DNA of 64,000 nucleotides from Acanthosepion lycidas (Eukaryota > Mollusca > Cephalopoda > Sepiida > Sepiidae): NCBI GenBank assembly GCA_963932145.1, contig OZ010616.1, forward strand, positions 54,907,211 through 54,971,210, read 5' to 3'. The notes below the pieces were generated by a model. It saw only the letters and a program-made list of their open reading frames with translations. It searched no databases and had not been told where the DNA came from. Of this stretch, positions 39,539-52,787 are shown in pieces. A program made the translations under genes and the position numbers. Each line of letters starts with the position of its first letter. The first letter of the stretch is position 1.

Positions 39539-40000
39539 TAAAAGGAAATTAAATACATCATACCATTCGAGAATGTCATTCCGTTAAGAAAAACATGATC
39601 CTCAAAACCTTATCAGAGGTCTTTCTGTTGGATTCAGTTTATTATCCTACCTAGGATATAGACAAAATGTTTCAAAATTTAGATGTGAAAGCTTTGTCAT
39701 AAATGAAGGCAAATAGCTTTCAACAGCCTTCAAAGTTATTCCCTACTAACTGTTCCTGAATCGTGTAGAGTTGTACGTCTGACACTTCAACTAGTGCGAT
39801 TTTAAAGGTCGTAAAAAATACGTCATGGTCCTTCAGCAAAGATACCAACTGGGACCTTTTCTGTTGCTGCTTTGAGTGGACAATATCGTCCACTCACTCA
39901 AGACACCTCGAAACCTGTCTTATGCAACTTTCTAATGACCCTGCATCGTCATAGTCCACGACCGTTCTACCAGCTCTGACACATATCGGTTTAGAGATTA
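39539..40000. repeat. duplicated segment (paralogue of 60746-61070), with a repeat fragment
   Basis: 39545-39590 matches 63155-63203 (CCATACCATTCGAGAATGTCATT type). 39597-39657 is a 3' fragment of the dispersed repeat. 39669-39998 is a close paralogue of 60746-61070 (GATGTGAAAGCTTTGTC, CAGCAAAGATACCAACTGG, GACACATATCGGTTTAGAG). In the 60.7-kb copy it leads straight into block X, suggesting one larger element. Confidence 0.8.
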
Positions 40001-41110
40001 ATTCCTCCGATTCAGAGTTGGCCAATATTAATAGCAGATCAAGATTTTTTAAGGAACTCTCCATGCCGTAAGTTCTCTGGAGTTCAGATGACGTCGAGAG
40101 AAGTTCTTTATTTTTTCACTAACTATACATTCGAGTTAATGTCAAATATGGAGGAAAAGGCAATTTAAAGACAAGTTCTAAAACATGTGACTATAATATA
40201 GGAAAGGCAATATCGGAAATGAGGCAACAATACATGCATAACAGAAACAAAAGGTCTTAAACCCCTAAACGACCGATGCCAATGAGTATGTATGGAATAG
40301 ATGGCATAAAATGAAGAATTCCTGGCACTTTTCTGGACAACGAACGTCTGTATGAATATTTCCATCTGCCGATCTGATAGATGTGACGTCAACAACGACC
40401 AACTTTAACCTGAGAGTTTGCAACGAAGGTGTAAGGATACACAAACGTCCTGTAACTTTAAATCCTTTGAAAGTGCCAAAGCAGAAGACTGAAATGTTTC
40501 ATTTGAACATAAAAAAAAAATCGGAAGACTCCCCACCCTCGTTTCAAAATATGAAGACAATGTGGACGTTGTCATGAAATCATTAAAATTATACGTGATC
40601 AGACAGTATTTCAATGAAATTTGACGATTTTATCGCCTTTACACAGAACGGTTCAGTCTGTGGTTGAAAGGAAAGAAAGGGTTCATATAAGCAGAGCTTT
40701 GGGGGGTGGGGTGATTCGGGAGAATTGTCAGAAATAAAGGCAACCGACGTCTGAAAAAACTGAAGAGATATTCGCCTTTCATTCCAAAATTCAGTTCTAG
40801 GAATTTTGGAAAAAAGTTCCTGATACATGCTTGAACATTCTAATGGAGTGGCTCGACTCAAGAGATCGACATTTGATAATATTCATAGTCGACCTCTGCC
40901 GCGGAATCTGGAAATGAAGAAAAAATAAAATGAGGTTATCCTGGACTCATTCGTTTGTGGCTGATGTCATTTTATGGTTATAGAGAAGGGAGGTCAAAGG
41001 TCAGAAATAACAAAATAATCAGATTTGAGAAAAAATATTACATGCCAATCTCACTTAGGACAGCAAGAAATGACAAGTATAGTAATTTTTTGTCTTGCCC
41101 AGCATTTGAC
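40001..41110. other. unassigned region
   Basis: No recognisable gene. Frames at 40165-40395, 40383-40577 and 40589-40861 lie on opposing strands, have no motif and no conserved partner. Confidence 0.4.
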
Positions 41111-41632
41111 GGTTTGCTTTACGGTATATCAACCTCAATGAGATATTTATAATTTAATGCTGACAAGATTTTTATTGCTGGTAATACATTTTTTTTTCAT
41201 TCGCAGGGTTTTGACCCCAGTTCGGGTTTAACTATTTGCCCATAGGGCCTGGGACCACCAGCAATTGAGAGATGGTCCCATGCTCCTCATAACCTCTCTG
41301 ATCAGAGGCCTTGTTGTTGTATGTAATTTATCCCCTTAACAAGGACCCGTTGGATGTAGCTTATCCTCTTAATCAGGACGTTGAACATTGAGAAAAAACT
41401 TCTTTTCCCTTAATCTATACATTGAATACAAATTGTATATTGTGTTCTTGTATGTTATTTCAATATATACTTGTTGATTAACATTTGGAGTTTCGTTGTT
41501 TTCTTGAATCATTAATAACACAAGATATATGCGGTAAAATTAAAAAACACGCGCCATAATAGCCCCACGCTCCTCATAACCCCCTGATCAGAGGCCTTGC
41601 TGTTGGATGTAGGTCATCCTCCTAACCAGGAC
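41111..41632 (+). repeat. dispersed repeat copy plus duplicated 3' end
   Basis: A shortened copy (41111-41379) ending twice in ...AAGGAC / ...CAGGAC. A separate 3' end follows at 41564-41632 (CCACGCTCCTCATAAC ... AACCAGGAC). The bases after both ends (TTGAACATTGAGAAAA) also match, so the 3' end was duplicated together with flanking DNA. Confidence 0.8.
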
Positions 41633-42246
41633 ATTGAACATTTGAGAAAAATATCTCAGTCAAAATTCGTATTTCAATTTCAGTTCTAGAACTAAGTAAC
41701 AGATGTAACACAGTTTTGTTATTTGTATTGCTGGACATTTTACGACAGAAGATTTCTTCACTATACACCGGTTGACGTACCCATCACCCATTCAACCTTA
41801 CCAAATACAAACTACTCGTATTCTTCACTAGACACCCAACTTTCCAAAATCTATACAAATGATCAAACAAGTGAATTTATTGGCAGGAAGAAACTTGATT
41901 CAAGTGAAAAGGTTTTCGCAGCTTTTTGGAGTAAATTTAATCTAGAGATTTGATAAAGTCAAATGGAAATCTATTATTAATTAGCTGAAGAATTACCACC
42001 GACTGACTAATAATGACCCTTCAAAGTGATTTCATATTCTGATATGAACACAGAGTATGGAAGACCCAAAGAGACAAAATAGCGTTATCTCTATTTACCT
42101 TCAATGCATGCGACCTTCTTCAGCAAAGAATGTAATATTTGTGGTCAGAATGACATCAAAGAGCAACAGAAATGCATACCTCTGTTTTATAGAGTATGCA
42201 TAAGCATTTGATAAAACACGTTACGTGACATACAACATTATAAATA
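41633..42246. other. unassigned region
   Basis: AT-rich; 42000-42090 shares GACTTCAT/GAGTATGGAAGACC-type sequence with block Y and with 62020-62090, so it may be a decayed block Y fragment. No gene seen. Confidence 0.4.
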
Positions 42247-42322
42247 CAGTGTAACCCGGATATAAGAGATCCGGATATAAGGGACTTCTCCAGTCCCGTT
42301 AACTCATATCCGGGTTACACTG
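42247..42322. mobile_element. 76-bp pogo/Tigger-like palindromic MITE
   Basis: TA target duplication (42245-42246, 42323-42324). Terminal inverted repeats begin CAGTGTAACCCGGATAT and extend over about 22 bases. The CAGTG... start with CGGATATAA is typical of pogo/Tigger-type elements. No coding capacity. Confidence 0.85.
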
Positions 42323-42324
42323 TA

Positions 42325-43219
42325 CTTAGCGATATCTTAACTTCCTCTTTCCCTTGTTTTTCTTAGAATCACAGGAATGTGAAGAGGCCTGCGTCTGTCT
42401 CTTATGGGAAGACGCTATGACACGCGCATACACGTACGTACGAACATTGCACATCTTAATTCATCTTATTCACTCCTTCAGCTACAAGCAACAGAAACTT
42501 ATCAACTTCTAATGGTGAGCTTTGCGGCATCAAACAATTAGCTAAACAAATTCACGCCGTTCAAAACTTTGAAGTTTCTAAGATTTCCTAAGAATTCCAA
42601 ACTTAGAATTCACTCGCCAACTAAGCTTCAATTTCAACATCTACGATTTTTATCGAAACAAGAATTCTACTCTAAGAACATACAATTTGCCAAACAAACT
42701 TTTTATTCAAAAAGCAACTTTTAACATAATCTAACGCAAACATCAAATCAACTTACAGCCAAAAGATTCTTGTTGTGCTCCCTTCCACACCTCCTCACAT
42801 CTCCAACCGTCCAATTCCACACTTAACCCTCCAGTCCACTTCCACCCTGACACACCCCGACAGAGAAAAATGAACAGAAAGAAAAAGAAACTGATCCTTA
42901 AAGCAGAGGAAATGTGTAAGGTAGACAGGGGGGAATTGGAGAAGGACATCTCTACACGGATGAAAAATTGATGGCGGACCCTAACAATATCCCCAAACCT
43001 CCGGAGGTTATTGCATATATTAGGGATACTGGGAGGTATTTGAGGGTGTGGTCACATTTGTTTGAGGCTAAGGATGCCTTTCCAGACATAAGGCCCAGTT
43101 GACCTCGCCACCCCTCATTATATAGGGCTTTAAAACTAACGTACTATACGGACGTCCGCGAGAACATCCTGAATGGTCGCATGACGAGTTGGGGACAGGG
43201 AGCTTGAGACGATCCGTCG
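42325..43219. other. unassigned region upstream of the Tx1-type LINE
   Basis: 42840-42970 is rich in Lys/Glu codons on the plus strand (a possible ORF1 end of the LINE). Nothing else recognisable. Confidence 0.35.
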
Positions 43220-46200
43220 GGGGGTAATGATTATTGCAAATTTCCATCCAGTTTGTGATTAGGGGAACCAAACTTGAAAAATGTCTCAAGTTAGATAGTT
43301 TCAATGTGACTGGTTTGAGGGATCGGAGTAAGGCTGCCTACCTGCTTCGTGATCTCCTGTCCTTCGGCGTAGATGTAGCTGCGATCCAGGAAAAACACTG
43401 TTTGCGATGTTGGTGCTCGTTTGCTGTCTAGCGACTTTGTTGTTTATTCAGCATAGAGCGACCAACAGGCTAAAGGCGTTTCCTTGCTGGTTAAACGTAC
43501 CCTGGGTGCGAGAGTGGACCTCGTCCATGTTGATGCTGGGGGAGAGAGCGGTTGATCGTGGCTGATATTGTCGTAAACAATAGTTAGTTTCGGATCGTTA
43601 CGGTCTATATGCTCACCGACCAGACGGAGCGTCGCTCTTTTTATCGTCAGTTAGGGCCATTGCTGGTGGATTCTTCACGCTTCGTCTTAGCAGGGACTGG
43701 AATGCCGCCCTAGACCACAAGGGGGCCGGGAGCTAGCGGGATGTCATTGCATGATCTGGTTAATCTGATTGGCGAGTTTGGTCTCGTCGATAGATACCGG
43801 GTCCATCACTCAGAGGCGGAGATGTGGACGTGGGCACGCAAGTGGCCGTCTACCTGGATAGAATGTTAGTGAGAAGGGCCAATATAGACTTATTAGATTG
43901 TCCCTCGTTCCACTAGTTAGGCTATTCGGACAATAGACTCGCCTGTGTCCGGATAGCGTTAGGTTTTAGGCCTAGAACGGCTGGAAGTTTAATCTGTCTT
44001 TACTGGTCAAGCGGAACTTCCAGTAACAGCTAATTAAACTAGCGCAACAGGAACTAGTGGGGTGGTTATTGGGAATAGGTGGTGGGAGAGACTTACGGAA
44101 AGGATAGGCCCTTCACCACCGAATATTGCCAGAGGCTCGCACTAGGTAAGGCTAATAAGGTGGAGACACTTAAAGATTGTCTGTCCCGGGCGGAGGCTGG
44201 CGGGGATCCCCTACAGATAAGTTTAGCTAGGCAGGCTCTTGAGCGATTGACTAGAGGACGCTACAATAGTTAGGCCTAGGTTAAACAAGATGTCTAACGA
44301 AGCCGTGAACATAGGCGCACAATTGTGCAAGGAAGAGATCCGTCGAGGTTCCGATCGTTACATTCGTGGGGTCAAAACTCATGAGAGGCGTACTTTGAGG
44401 TAGACTGACAATATGTGCGAGGAGTTCCGGCGGCATTTCGAAAATCGATTTACCAAGGAGCCTGGTCTCTGTGATGATGAGTGTCGTAGCTATTTGGCTG
44501 ACTTTCCTCGGCCTGCACAGACTGAACGGTTAGCTGCGAGTGTGAGATCACGGAGGGCGAAGTATACTTGGCATTGAAGAGGGTCGGCAGTGGTAAGTCT
44601 CCGGAACTTGCTGGTTTACCATATGAATTATACTTGAGGCTGTCGCATATCTTTGTGCTGATTTTGACTGTCGTGTTAAACAACTGGTTTCGGCAGGGGG
44701 TTCATCCCCAGTCTCATCAACAGTGGGCATGGTCATGCTGTTGAAAAAGGGCAAGGATAAAGGGCGGGAATTAGATGATTACAGGCCCATAACTCTGCTA
44801 AATACAGAGTTAGATTTTGGTCAAGATCGTGACGGGGCATTTTCAGTCAGTTGCTCAGAGTCTGCCGGGACCCAATTAGACTTGTGCTGTGAGGGGCCGA
44901 ACAATTCAGAGTAACCTGCATCTGATCCGCACGATCCTAGAAGGTCTAAAAGACGACGATGAGGCCGCGCTAATCAATTTGGATCAGTCCAAGGCATTTG
45001 ATAGAGGTCGATCATCAGTACCTGGCTGCTGTTCTGCAGGCCGCTGGATTCCAAGCCGATTTCTATAAGTAGATTAGCCTCTTGCATTGCTCCTCTAGTG
45101 ATGTGGTACAGGTGAACGGGAAGCGGTGGCGCTCTTTTGCGCTGTCGTTTCGTCAGGGTTGTCCACTGTCGCCCTTACTTTACGCTTTGGCGTTGGAGCC
45201 TCTCCTTCGCTGTCTGAGGGACGGGGCGAGCAGTCCGGTCAGACGTGGAATCGCTGTCTCTGGTGGAGCTCGAGCCAAAGTTTCTGTGTACGCCGATGAC
45301 GTATCCATTTTTGTGTAGTGTCGTGTCGAAGCGACATTGAGGTGGTACAGGAGGCCTTTGAACGGTACGAAAAGGGTCACGGGGGCCCAAGATTAACCGC
45401 AACAAGTCTTCCGGCTTGCGGTTAGGTTCCTGGAGGGAGATCGATCTTCCGACGCCCTTTGGTGGAACGGACTGTCCTGTCCGCATTCTCGAAGTGTTGT
45501 TTGGATCCGACCTCCAGCTGGAGAAAAATTGGTCAGATGTACAAAGGAGTTGGCGTCGATGGATGTTATCTGTGAAGGGCAGGCCGAAAGCCACTTACGC
45601 CTTTCCTCTTGTTTTTACTTTATCTCTGTAAGCGACACAAGGCGCTTCAGCACTTACTATCCTACACTTTTTGGGGGGCGAGGGGGACAAGCATAAATTC
45701 GACAGTGCACGACGTCAGTGTCATGGTGGGGACTGGGAATGCCGTACTTAGAGTCGCACACTCGTCTCGAGACTTGCTTTCCTACGCTAATCATTGACGA
45801 GAGATTCGATTATGGCGCGGATTGTAAGAGACGTCTTACTATCAGTACTCCCATCTCGCGGATTGAGGTTCGCAATGACAAGGCCTTCACATGGGGCTTG
45901 GCAGATTTGCCAGACTGTAAACGATGTAACCTTAGTTCAGAAGAAACACTTCGCACGACTTCTATCATTGTCCTCTGATCTGCCCCCAATGGAAACATGT
46001 CGGCGAGTTGATGGTGCGTATCGCTTCCGAAAAACTTCGGCTCATGACTCGCACTCCGTATTCTGGGGTGAAACGAATGGTGTTTCTATCGCTGCTGGCC
46101 ACGGCTCGAATGGTGACTTGGAAGACGTGACAAGAGGAAGTCTTGCGAGGTAACTGTTTCTCATCAGGATCTGATCAGATTCTTTGAGCATCAGCTCAAG

Positions 46201-46408
46201 ATGAAGATTAGAATTGATAGAAAACGGTTGGTTTCGACAGACTTTAGCGAAAGGAGGGTGACTGAGGCGATTTTCTCTTAGGTCAACCTATAGGACATCG
46301 AGGTGGTTTCCTGTGGAGCCCTCCCTTGGTTAGGAGAGACAAGCTAAGATAGACATTTCAAAATTTCTGGAAATTCTCAAAGAGACAAAATGATTACGGA
46401 ACCCTGAG

Positions 46409-46442
<34 letters not shown>
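43220..46442 (+). pseudogene. decayed Tx1-type LINE (endonuclease + RT) with poly(A) tail
   Basis: Across many frames: endonuclease start NVTGLRDRSKAAYLL...FGVDVAAIQE (43290-43390); RT N-terminal block GSGKSPELAGLPYELYL (44580-44640); DDYRPITLLNTEL (44770-44810); ALINLDQSKAFD (44970-45000); RQGCPLSPLLYALALEPLLR (45155-45215); the catalytic loop VYADDVSIFV (45288-45317), intact; and LGSWREIDLPTPF, DLPDCKRC downstream. Ends in an A run of about 33 bases at 46410-46442. This motif series is that of the L1/Tx1 clade. Numerous stops and frameshifts; no expression expected. Confidence 0.85.
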
Positions 46443-46446
<4 letters not shown>

Positions 46447-46463
46447 TGTTTGGGTCAACTAGA

Positions 46464-47705
46464 TTGGTGAATTTTTATACAAACCAGACGAAGACGTTAC
46501 ATTCGGTGAATACTTTTGGAGATATGAAGAAATATTCCAAAAAGACTCCGACATGGTTACATGGAGGAAAAAAAAAAAAAAAAAAAAAGCGAGATTATTG
46601 CTGGGCAAGTTCGGCGCTGTGGAATACGAAAATTATCCAAAATTTATACTCCAAGACATCCCGGAGAAACTTAATTCCAGGAAACCATACAAATATTAAA
46701 AATATTCAGGGAGTAGAATTCACTATTACATGTTAGCGGTACTTGAATCTTACAAAGAAAGAAAATGGAATACACTACTTTTGCTAGTCTAGTCAAAGAA
46801 TGCGAAGAATTTAGATTGAGCGAAATTACAGATGTTTAAATGTCTAATTTTCGTTGGGAGACTGACCTCACCAAATGATGCAGAAATAAGATCAAGATTG
46901 CTAATAAAACTAGAACAAGTCCCCCCCAAAAAAAACAAAAAACAAAAAAAAACAAAAAACACTTCAAAATCTCACGGCGGAGTGTCAAATTTTAAAAATT
47001 TTAGGGGCAGACAGCGAAAATTGAGGAACGAGATATTTCCCAGATTCACGCAGTCCAGAATAAGCCAAATTGTATGAGGAAAATAAAAAATAAATAAAAA
47101 AAATAAAATCAAAATTAATCCTTGTTTTAGTTGTGGCGACAAGTTTTCCTACTGTAGCGAAAATCCCAAAAGTAAAACGAAAAATAGAAAAATTGTCAAA
47201 TACTGAACAAATACTGAACAAATACTAGTCGCGTTAAGAAAATATTAATGTCCGACAAAATAAAATGTCAAATTTCAATTTGACAAGTTCGAACTTAACT
47301 AAATAAATGCTGAAACTTGGGAAGTATTAACAGACCAAAATTAATTACTAAAAAAAATTCGCCAGATTGGTGACAGAAGGAAAATTAAAATTCTTGGGTG
47401 GAACTCATTTTATTCTTGTGGAAAGAGAAATAATTAAAAGCATGTCATGAATGAATCGCAAAGCCTATTCGGTACGGAATTGGATGGAATCGTTTTACTT
47501 ATTCAACGTAGCAATAAACACGGTTTGTAATAGTATAAATGCATAGTCAACACCGAAACACTGAAAAGAGAACTAGGGTTAAATTTTCTCGAAATAAAAA
47601 GTAAAACCCGGGAACAGGTTAAGGAAGTTTTCAAAAATAAGTCTTTGGATTTAAACTGAGTATTCAAAATTCCGAAGTTTGTTTTTTTTTTTTTGCCAAA
47701 AATCA
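46464..47705 (+). pseudogene. Gypsy gag-zinc knuckle-protease relic
   Basis: Plus-strand frames give gag core VTFGEYFRRYEEIFQKDS, LLLGKFGAVEYENYPKF, then FKCLIFVGRLTSPNDAEIRS (46830-46900), a Cys-rich NPCFSCGDKF segment (47120-47150) and late protease blocks (47480-47640). It is homologous to the gag/protease of the 30-33 kb element but in the opposite orientation and more decayed. No LTRs found; it abuts the LINE poly(A) at 46442. Confidence 0.75.
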
Positions 47706-47835
47706 ATTATTTGGGACAGATTATAGACGAGAATAAAAAAAAAAAAAAAAAAAAAAAAACTGATCAGGAGGCTTCATTCTAGTCGTGCGAATGCAATAAA
47801 TATGCCTGCCCCCAACAAATCCTCCCCACAATTAG
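47706..47835. other. spacer with A run
   Basis: A run of about 26 A at 47733-47758. Nothing else. Confidence 0.5.
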
Positions 47836-48517
47836 GTTGGTTGGGTTTTATGGCATATCAACCACTGTGGGTCATTTAATGCCAATTAAGGTATATATAT
47901 AAGTATACAGTACTATCAAAAGTAATGTTGCTGGCAACACTACTTTCCCCCCCAAAAAAAGTACAGCTGGCAACATTACTTTCCCCTCCGCCACAAAAAA
48001 AAAAGTACAGCTGGCAACATTGTTTCCAAAACGTATAGCTGGCAACATTTTTCCGAAAACATTATCTGAAGCCTTGTTGTTGGACGTAGTTTATTGTCAT
48101 ACACAGGACGTGGGTAAGATCTGGAAAAACTAGGAGTTCACTATTTGCCCATAGCTGGGACCCTAACAGGTACTACCACCCCGGGTCAAGGTGGACCTGG
48201 GAACACCAGCAATTAAGAGGTGGTTCCACGCTCCTCAAAACCTGATCAGAGGCCTTGCTGCTGGATGCAGTTTAACGTCATACCCAGGACGGTCCCCACA
48301 ATTATTTCTGGAATTAGCAAATTTTTATAAAGAGTACATCCCAAACATGCACACATTAAGAGCACCTTATATGCTTTCATAGAGTTTTGACCCCTTTTTG
48401 TGGGGAAGGTCAGCTATTTGCCCACAGTTTAGACTCCTAACAGGTGCTACCACCCCGGATCAGGGTGGACCTGGGGAAACCAACAATTAAGTTGATTCCA
48501 CGCTCCTCAAAACCTTT
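47836..48517 (+). repeat. dispersed repeat: three consecutive partial copies
   Basis: 47836-48109 (5' half with CAGCTGGCAACATT units, then directly the 3' end), 48131-48290 (3' half) and 48371-48517 (3' half, truncated). In the first copy the internal unit has become GTACAGCTGGCAACATT, a variant also seen at 50950-51010. Confidence 0.82.
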
Positions 48518-48700
48518 GTAATTAGATATTTCCTTAAGTTGGAAAAAAAAAAAAAAAAATATATATGGGAGGGCTACCAGCGCCTTCATGCCTCCACCTC
48601 TCCACAAAAAAAAAAAAAAAAAAAAAGTTGTCAAAAACGGTTCCCCCCTACCTCCAACATTACTGTTATTTTAACTCACTTCACTTTTCAGCAATGTCTC

Positions 48701-49083
48701 TTTTGGTTTGTTTCGTTTTATGACATCAATTTCCATGGGTTATTTAATACCAACAACATGGATATGGCGGTTCATTTTCTTTTTTTCTTTTAAGTGTATT
48801 GCTGGCAATATTTTCTTCAAAAACATTGCTGGTAATGTGTTGCTGGTAATAATTTTAGCTCAAAAAGTTATTGCTGTTCTTAAAATCTATTTTTACTTTT
48901 TCATAGTATTTTTAATCAGAGTTTGGGAGTTAACTTTTTGCCCATAGCTGGGACCCTGACGGGTGCTTCCACCCTGAGTCAGGGTGGACCTGGGGACACC
49001 AGCAATTATGAGGTGGTTCCACGCTCTTCAAAACCTCCTGATCAGAGGCCCTGCTGTTGGATATAGTTTGTCTTAACCAGGAC
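48701..49083 (+). repeat. dispersed repeat, full copy
   Basis: From TTTTGGTTTGTTTCG to AACCAGGAC, with a second small 3'-end echo (TAGTTTATCTTACCCAG) immediately after. Confidence 0.85.
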
Positions 49084-49193
49084 GCCGGTGTAGTTTATCT
49101 TACCCAGAATAAAATATTTTTGTCAAAGTCCTGTTTTGAGAAATTATATCATCCCATTACTTTCCTCGAACATCTCATACATATTGTTTATAT

Positions 49194-50094
49194 CAGCTGT
49201 GTCAAACTAGCGGCCCTCAAATAGGTTTCTATAGCCGTGGCATATCAAGAATTGTTAATGTTGGTAATGCAAATTATTAAAAACAGCGTGTTTTTTTTCA
49301 CTTGGTATGATTAGATTGTTTATTCTATCTCAATGGTTTTTGTTTTCGAATCCTGAAAACTATCAAGTTTTGAACATTTTTCCATTGCTCTGGATGAGAC
49401 TTGACATAGCTGGAATGGCACAGCTCGCCATTTTCATCAGGACTTGTGACAATGAATTTCAACTTTATGTAATAGTAATTGAACTGGTCCCCCTGTATGA
49501 TACAAGCCAGAACATTTGAGAAAGTTGAACAGCTTGAGTATGGCTTTGATTTAAGTAAACTAGTGTTTATCTACTGATGGTGCTGCCAATATGGTTGGAA
49601 GACAATGGTGTTCCTGCCAAGTTAGGGACAAAAACAGAAAACATCCCGATTCAACATTCATTGATTTTCACTGTATAATTCATCAATATTACATTGTAAG
49701 ACTTTAAAATTAGATCATGTGTGGCGTTTCGTCACAAAAACTGAAATCTATCAGGAAGTCATGCTTTGTATCATTCAGTTTGGCGAGTTATTGGAAGACG
49801 TGAATAATCAGTTCATAGATGTCCCATTGTACACAAGTTCAGTGGCTTTCATGTTACAAGGTACTGAAAAGATAATGCGACACGAAGTTGTTTTTGGAGC
49901 CAGTTTTTAACTTTCAATTCATCTGCTTTGATTTCATTTCCAAGATGTAGCTTTTTCAGTGTATATTACTGCCGAATCAAGTGACCTTAATTTGAAGTTA
50001 CAAGGTAAAAAATAAGCTCATCACTTAGTTATATGATATCAAGGGTTTCATTGCAAAATGCGGCCCTCCATATGTCCTGTGTTTGATATGCCAG
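49194..50094 (+). pseudogene. hAT transposon relic (Charlie/ZBED-SCAND3-like transposase)
   Basis: The ends show CAGCTGTGTCAAACTAGCGG on the left and, in reverse complement, GGCATATCAAACACAGG plus GGAGGGCCGC on the right; these resemble hAT-Charlie ends (CAG..GTGTCAAACT..GGCC). Inside, broken frames read DIAGMAQLAIFIRTCDNEFQL, LVPLYDTSQNI, then STDGAANMVG-type and IDFHCIIHQ-type blocks of hAT transposases. Most of the protein is deleted or frameshifted. Confidence 0.75.
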
Positions 50095-50116
50095 GTTTAG
50101 TGTTTTTTGTCGTGGG

Positions 50117-50160
50117 TTCATTTGTTTTTACAGCATATCAACCTCAATGCGTTATTTTTG
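50117..50160 (+). repeat. dispersed repeat, 5' fragment
   Basis: TTTGTTTTTACAGCATATC + AACCTCAATGCGTTATTT only; the remainder is absent. 50161-50620 is unassigned. Confidence 0.65.
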
Positions 50161-50617
50161 TAAAATTCTTAGCATTAAATAAGCGACACGCTACTTGTGA
50201 ATGGAAAAAACACGCATAATACTAGAAATGAAATCATCCCACAATGGGAAATGTTAAGATTACCCACACAAAAGGCTTAACACGTGAAAGGGAGTTAATA
50301 GAAAGAAATCCAACCTTAGGAGAGCAAGGGGGGTGGGTCACCAGCTATAAAGAAAGGTTATCAACAAATTCAAATGCACATTTTAACTGACAACCTTAAA
50401 AGAAATCAAAGTTGGATTTGCATTCAAGACAGTTCAATATATCCCTAATGTCTTGAGGGTGTTTTAAGAGTTATAAGTATAAGCACTACAAGGAGAGCTA
50501 TCGAAGACACTTGGGTGGAAAATGGGATGAAAAAGGGCCCAGGTGATGTGGAGGAATATCATACTCAAGATAATAAATATTGTCAAGAGTACCATCTGGC
50601 CTTTTCAAAATCCTCCA

Positions 50618-50624
50618 ATATTAT

Positions 50625-50680
<56 letters not shown>
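50618..50680. repeat. (AT)n(GT)n compound microsatellite
   Basis: ATT units, then about 18 AT and 10 GT dinucleotides. Confidence 0.95.
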
Positions 50681-50681
<1 letters not shown>

Positions 50682-50752
50682 ATGCCCATATAAAACTTTG
50701 CACTGAATAAGTCTAGACAACTGCATCAATGTTATCCGAATCTGTCACATGT

Positions 50753-51270
50753 ACCGCTAGTAATTTTATTTTTTCAAAAATGTATTGCTGATATTTTTAC
50801 TACAAATATCTATTCTTATACTTTCATAGCATTTTGGTTCCCGTTTGTGATGGGTTTGGTTAAGTTTTTTTTAGTTTTTTTTACGGCATATCAACCTCAA
50901 TGGGTCATTTAATGCTGACAACTCACCCACCCCCGGATAATATTTTTGTCTCAAAAACGTACAGCTGGCAATGCTCTTTTTTGGTCTCCTCAAAAACGTA
51001 CAGCTGGCAATGCTTTTACCTCAGTTTCGTGGTTAACTATTTGCCCATAGCTGGGACCCTGACAGGTGCTACCACCCCGATTATGGGTTGACCTGGGGAC
51101 ACCAGCAATTAAGAGGTGGTTCCACGCCCCTCAAAACCTGATCAGAGGCCTTGCTGTTGGACGTAGTTTATCATCATACCCAGGACACGGACGTAGTTTA
51201 GTTTGTGATGGGGGTAACTCTTTGCTCATAGTTGTGACCCTAACATGTGCTACCACCCTGGACCTAGGGG
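50753..51270 (+). repeat. dispersed repeat: internal fragment, full copy, 3' fragment
   Basis: A middle piece (50753-50850), a complete copy (50853-51186) with two GTACAGCTGGCAATG units, and part of a further core (51190-51270). Confidence 0.82.
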
Positions 51271-52514
51271 CAACTGCGAGAAAGTGGTACAAACACTGAA
51301 CATCAACAATTCAACTACAAACAACAAACTTATTTACTACAAAATCCTCTGGTGCTATAAGGTCATATTTTTAAACCATTTAAATGCTTTTAAACCCTAC
51401 TCTCTTAAGTGACAAGTTAATTCAACTTGCCAATATTGTTGGAAAGTCATTTGTTACCAACAGGTTTTATGAAAAACTGGAACTGGACAGTCACTATATT
51501 TGTCACCCTATTATTGCCAGTGACCTCTGACCATACGTGTAAGATCTTGTAATTTGGACAACCTGGCAACCGAGAAAGATGGACAGTGGTTTATTACCTC
51601 CTGATGTAGACAACTTTATTTTAAGTAATAAAAATGCGTAGAAATTTTTGTTAAGAACTGATATTTCAACATACTTGCAGGAAAAAAAAAATTCTACAGG
51701 TCAAACGCCCAACCAAATTAACACCCCTTAATCATTAAGTTCTACAATATTCATCATCCCTTTGGCTTGTCAAGGTATGAACGTTCTGAATGCAGAAGAC
51801 GTTGAATCTCATCCACAACAGTTTATCAACGGCAGCCATCAGCAATTCTGGTATAGTCATAATTGTCCATACAATATTAAGTATCATAAAAAAATGTATG
51901 GAAGATTTGAAAAAAGATTTAATTCAATCGTCAGAAGGGGAATTCTGTTGTATAATTGCAATGGTTGAAGATGAGAGTAGTAGCTAGACTCCAGAAGTAA
52001 CTTCAGCATTAAAAATAAGAGCTGATGTCACCGTTTGAAAATACAGTAACAATAACTTTAATCTCTTGAATAGAGTAAGACATGTTTACATGTTTCGTTA
52101 AATTAAAAATGTATTATCTTTCATGGCTCTAGATCATGTCTAATCATGTATGATTTTACAAGATAAATGTCCCGTCGCTTTTCATCAGATATCAAAATTA
52201 GTATAAGAATCAGAGATACTTTCCTGTTAGATTTAACTAGTTAGCTGGAAAAATAAATGTTCATTTTCTTGAGTAAACATTTACGATAAAAAAACCCTTT
52301 GTTAATATGCAAGTGATGCAAGCTTAGCAAGTAACTAGTCTTCAACTTAGTATGTACAACTGAAGAACAGAAATGCGATGAAGAGGCTTTTTTGACTAAG
52401 AATATTAAAAATTTGGTAAAGAAACCATGTGAAAGGATCTTTCATTACTGAAAGCCTTCATGCGGTACCATAGGTTACTGGGTGTTTTTGTAACTTTGGT
52501 CTGTTTTTCTTTGT

Positions 52515-52548
<34 letters not shown>

Positions 52549-52787
52549 AAGTGTTCATTTGAATTAAAGATCTCAACGCAACGCATTGAAATATCCTTGA
52601 GTTTGGAAATAGCAACACGTCTTGAAAACAAACAAAAAACTAATTCAATTAGTACGTGGTTATTTGACTGATTTTATTATCAGTTTATCAACATCTATGT
52701 GATTGCTATATGCATAACATTTTATTCTGCCAGTGAGAAGAAAATTCGTGATCAGTTCTTTAGATGGTGCAACATCTCAAAAAAGAA
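51271..52787. other. AT-rich unassigned region
   Basis: Frames at 51762-51987 show no motif. An A run of about 30 lies at 52516-52546. No gene, RNA or repeat recognised. Confidence 0.45.

Noticed and set aside
43068-43304. Minus-strand frame near the LINE start
   Set aside because: It lies antisense to the Tx1-type endonuclease region and has no motif.
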